From the NCBI GenBank assembly GCA_937951455.1, contig CALFBU010000325.1, positions 1-8,124 on the forward strand: a stretch of DNA of 8,124 bases, written 5' to 3'. The stretch is from an uncultured Rhizobiaceae group bacterium (lineage in GTDB: Bacteria > Pseudomonadota > Alphaproteobacteria > Rhizobiales > Rhizobiaceae). Position numbers and translations under genes: made by a program. Position 1 is the first letter of the stretch; each line of letters opens with the position of its first letter. Below, piece after piece: positions 7,901-8,124 of the stretch. Below the pieces are notes generated by a model that did no database searches, was not told where the DNA came from, and saw nothing but the letters and a program-made list of their open reading frames with translations.

Positions 7901-8094
7901 CTGAAAAACCTAAACCTCGCCGAACAACACGCCGCAAAAAGCCTGAAGAGACTGTAGTTTCGAATGTAGAAAACACTACTGAAACGTCTTCTGAACCCTC
8001 ACAGGACACCGACTCTGAAGCATCAGAAGAAAAATCTGGCGATAGTGAGAAAAAGAAAAAGGGTTGGTGGAACCGTGGCGGTGGTTTCTTCTAG
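4963..8094 (+). CDS. rne: Ribonuclease E, degradosome endonuclease with large S1-domain insertion
   Basis: Single-strand endoribonuclease that starts mRNA decay, matures rRNA and tRNA precursors, and scaffolds the RNA degradosome; 1043 residues. Order: RNase H-like start, S1 domain whose first half is about 37-82 (KVTRVEPSLQAAFVDYGGNR), a charged insertion of about 320 residues, then S1 resumed from about 405 with KEERGNKGAALTT. The 5' sensor has Arg487-Thr488 in GVILRTAG. The DNase I-like site has metal ligands Asp620 in AVDVNSG and Asp663 in VIDFIDM. The zinc link is Cys721/Cys724 in CSLCGGTG. After a small domain ending about 805, a disordered tail carries Arg-rich blocks (838-847, 880-893) and ends with GWW (1034-1036), the PNPase-binding motif known in Caulobacter. 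The start is secure: an in-frame TAA immediately precedes the ATG, and GGAG lies 10 bases upstream. It is longer than rhizobial and Caulobacter homologues I recall (about 900 residues), mostly through the insertion. Confidence 0.98.
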   Translation: MSNKMLIDASHPEETRVAVVRGNRIEEFDFESQEKKQLRGNIYLAKVTRVEPSLQAAFVDYGGNRHGFLAFSEIHPDYYQIPVADRQALLEAEAEDARASREAEEEEDNVVEVVSSSDDDEDEEPRKKPRRRRSRKSKAAQDADSDTDNNAESEDNNDNIQQADEADASPIAETSESEAVAEAEEKPKRRSTRRKKAPIAKKPEVTEEAEASAESSDEAVEAKPEPAPKPKRRTTRRKKAPVEETSSEETSNSEDDDGNPTTMAAMVEMDSISEPLPDDADEPEENSDTANDEPVAEEKPKRQATRKKAAPKKKAEPETSESEANGEEETKSEETSEEEAPKPKKRAPRRNPRKKKETATEEETTEESDADDDLDTDSNDGVESVGQEDALEEVPTPPRRQRRHYKIQEVIKRRQVLLVQVVKEERGNKGAALTTYLSLAGRYSVLMPNTARGGGISRKITNAADRKRLKAVATSLDVPQGMGVILRTAGASRTNAEIERDFDYLMRLWEQVRNLTLSSSAPCLVYEEGSLIKRSIRDLYDKDTGEVVVAGEQGFQEAKDFMTMLMPNATNRVKLHRDKQSIFAKYGVETQLDKMVTPQVTLKSGGYLIIDQTEALVAVDVNSGRSTREHSIENTALQTNLEAAEEVARQLRLRDLAGLIVIDFIDMEEKRNNRAVEKKLKDSLKNDRARIQVGRISHFGLMEMSRQRMRASVLESTMDVCSLCGGTGHVRSDSAIAMHVFRAIEEHVSKHNRYDAIIKTTPSIALHILNHKRTSLVELENRYGLAILIEGSNEIKGQDFDIQKGELATGEVKSTAVGFQNGTVDADDVAEEEKEPRGKKRGRGRRKHNDDDNQTETEDNSSENNQTSSDETDNDDDNLRKKRRRGKRGGRRRNGEETNAENQTGDTTESDQATSAAQIKEVTNKSDAVEATPTVEAEAEQPKSKSRSTVRRKAPISKPAEPAEVEAPSESESQKPVEEPEKPKPRRTTRRKKPEETVVSNVENTTETSSEPSQDTDSEASEEKSGDSEKKKKGWWNRGGGFF
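5233..6174 (+). other. Charge-patterned disordered insertion within the RNase E S1 domain
   Basis: Codons about 91-404 of rne have no counterpart in E. coli RNase E. There the S1 strand around LKEIAREYF connects within about 25 residues to VIVQIDKEERG; here FSEIHPDYY and VLLVQVVKEERG are about 340 residues apart. The segment is nearly all Glu, Asp, Ser, Thr, Ala, Pro, Lys and Arg, with acidic stretches alternating with short basic clusters at residues 126-138, 186-198, 229-241, 299-311 and 342-356. It is in frame and framed by intact S1 halves, so it is a true insertion and not an assembly error. Insertions at this place are, as I recall, usual in alphaproteobacterial RNase E; the length here seems large. 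RNA binding or condensate formation is a plausible role but is inferred from composition only. Confidence 0.85.
5518..7944 (+). repeat. Dispersed Lys/Arg peptide repeat (KPKRR-[ST]T-RRKKAP) in RNase E
   Basis: Six copies of a basic 13-15 residue motif occur at DNA 5518-5556, 5647-5685, 5857-5895, 5986-6030, 7789-7827 and 7906-7944. The first two read KPKRRSTRRKKAP and KPKRRTTRRKKAP. The third is KPKRQATRKKAAP and the fourth a looser Pro/Lys/Arg version. The last two are in the C-terminal tail: KSKSRSTVRRKAP and KPKPRRTTRRKKP. Codons differ between copies, so the similarity is kept at protein level and is not a recent DNA duplication. Acidic Glu/Ser-rich segments separate the copies in both places. 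Confidence 0.8.
8056..8091 (+). other. C-terminal GWW motif of RNase E, likely PNPase docking site
   Basis: The last twelve residues read KKKGWWNRGGGFF without the first Lys. In Caulobacter crescentus a short basic GWW peptide at the RNase E C-terminus binds polynucleotide phosphorylase through the two tryptophans. The same Lys-Gly-Trp-Trp arrangement here, at residues 1033-1036, supports a degradosome of that type. The glycine and phenylalanine end (GGGFF) goes slightly past the motif and has no role I can name. Confidence 0.75.
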
Positions 8095-8124
8095 GCCTGA
8101 CATAATCAAGCATGCAGTTTGACC

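Overview
The window is ordinary chromosomal sequence from an alphaproteobacterium, most likely of the Rhizobiales/Hyphomicrobiales. The evidence is protein-level similarity to that group in GatB, PBP1A and RNase E, the gene order rne / amidase / PBP1A, and an RNase E with a very large insertion in its S1 domain and a C-terminal Gly-Trp-Trp motif of the kind known from Caulobacter. Base composition is moderate and somewhat AT-leaning for that group. No species is assigned.

Layout. Bases 1-374 (minus) hold the first 124 codons of gatB, cut by the window edge. Bases 494-2971 (minus) encode a bifunctional penicillin-binding protein 1A (mrcA/ponA). Bases 3176-4384 (minus) encode an exported N-acetylmuramoyl-L-alanine amidase of the AMIN + Amidase_3 (AmiC/AmiB) type. 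A divergent intergenic region of 578 bases (4385-4962) follows. It must hold the promoters of the amidase and of rne, and it contains several good hairpins in the presumed rne mRNA leader. Bases 4963-8094 (plus) encode a 1043-residue ribonuclease E. The last 30 bases hold nothing I can identify.

Function. The minus-strand genes cover cell-wall work (PBP1A polymerises and cross-links peptidoglycan, the amidase cleaves it to separate daughter cells) plus amidotransfer for Gln-tRNA/Asn-tRNA. The divergent gene encodes the organising nuclease of the RNA degradosome. All four start codons are fixed by an in-frame stop at most four codons upstream.

I found no mobile element, CRISPR array, tRNA, rRNA, phage gene or defence gene, and no sign of a new multi-gene system. 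The points most worth a second look are in and before rne: a roughly 320-residue charge-patterned insertion inside the S1 domain whose Lys/Arg repeat also occurs in the C-terminal tail, and a hairpin-rich leader that fits autoregulation of rne by its own product.
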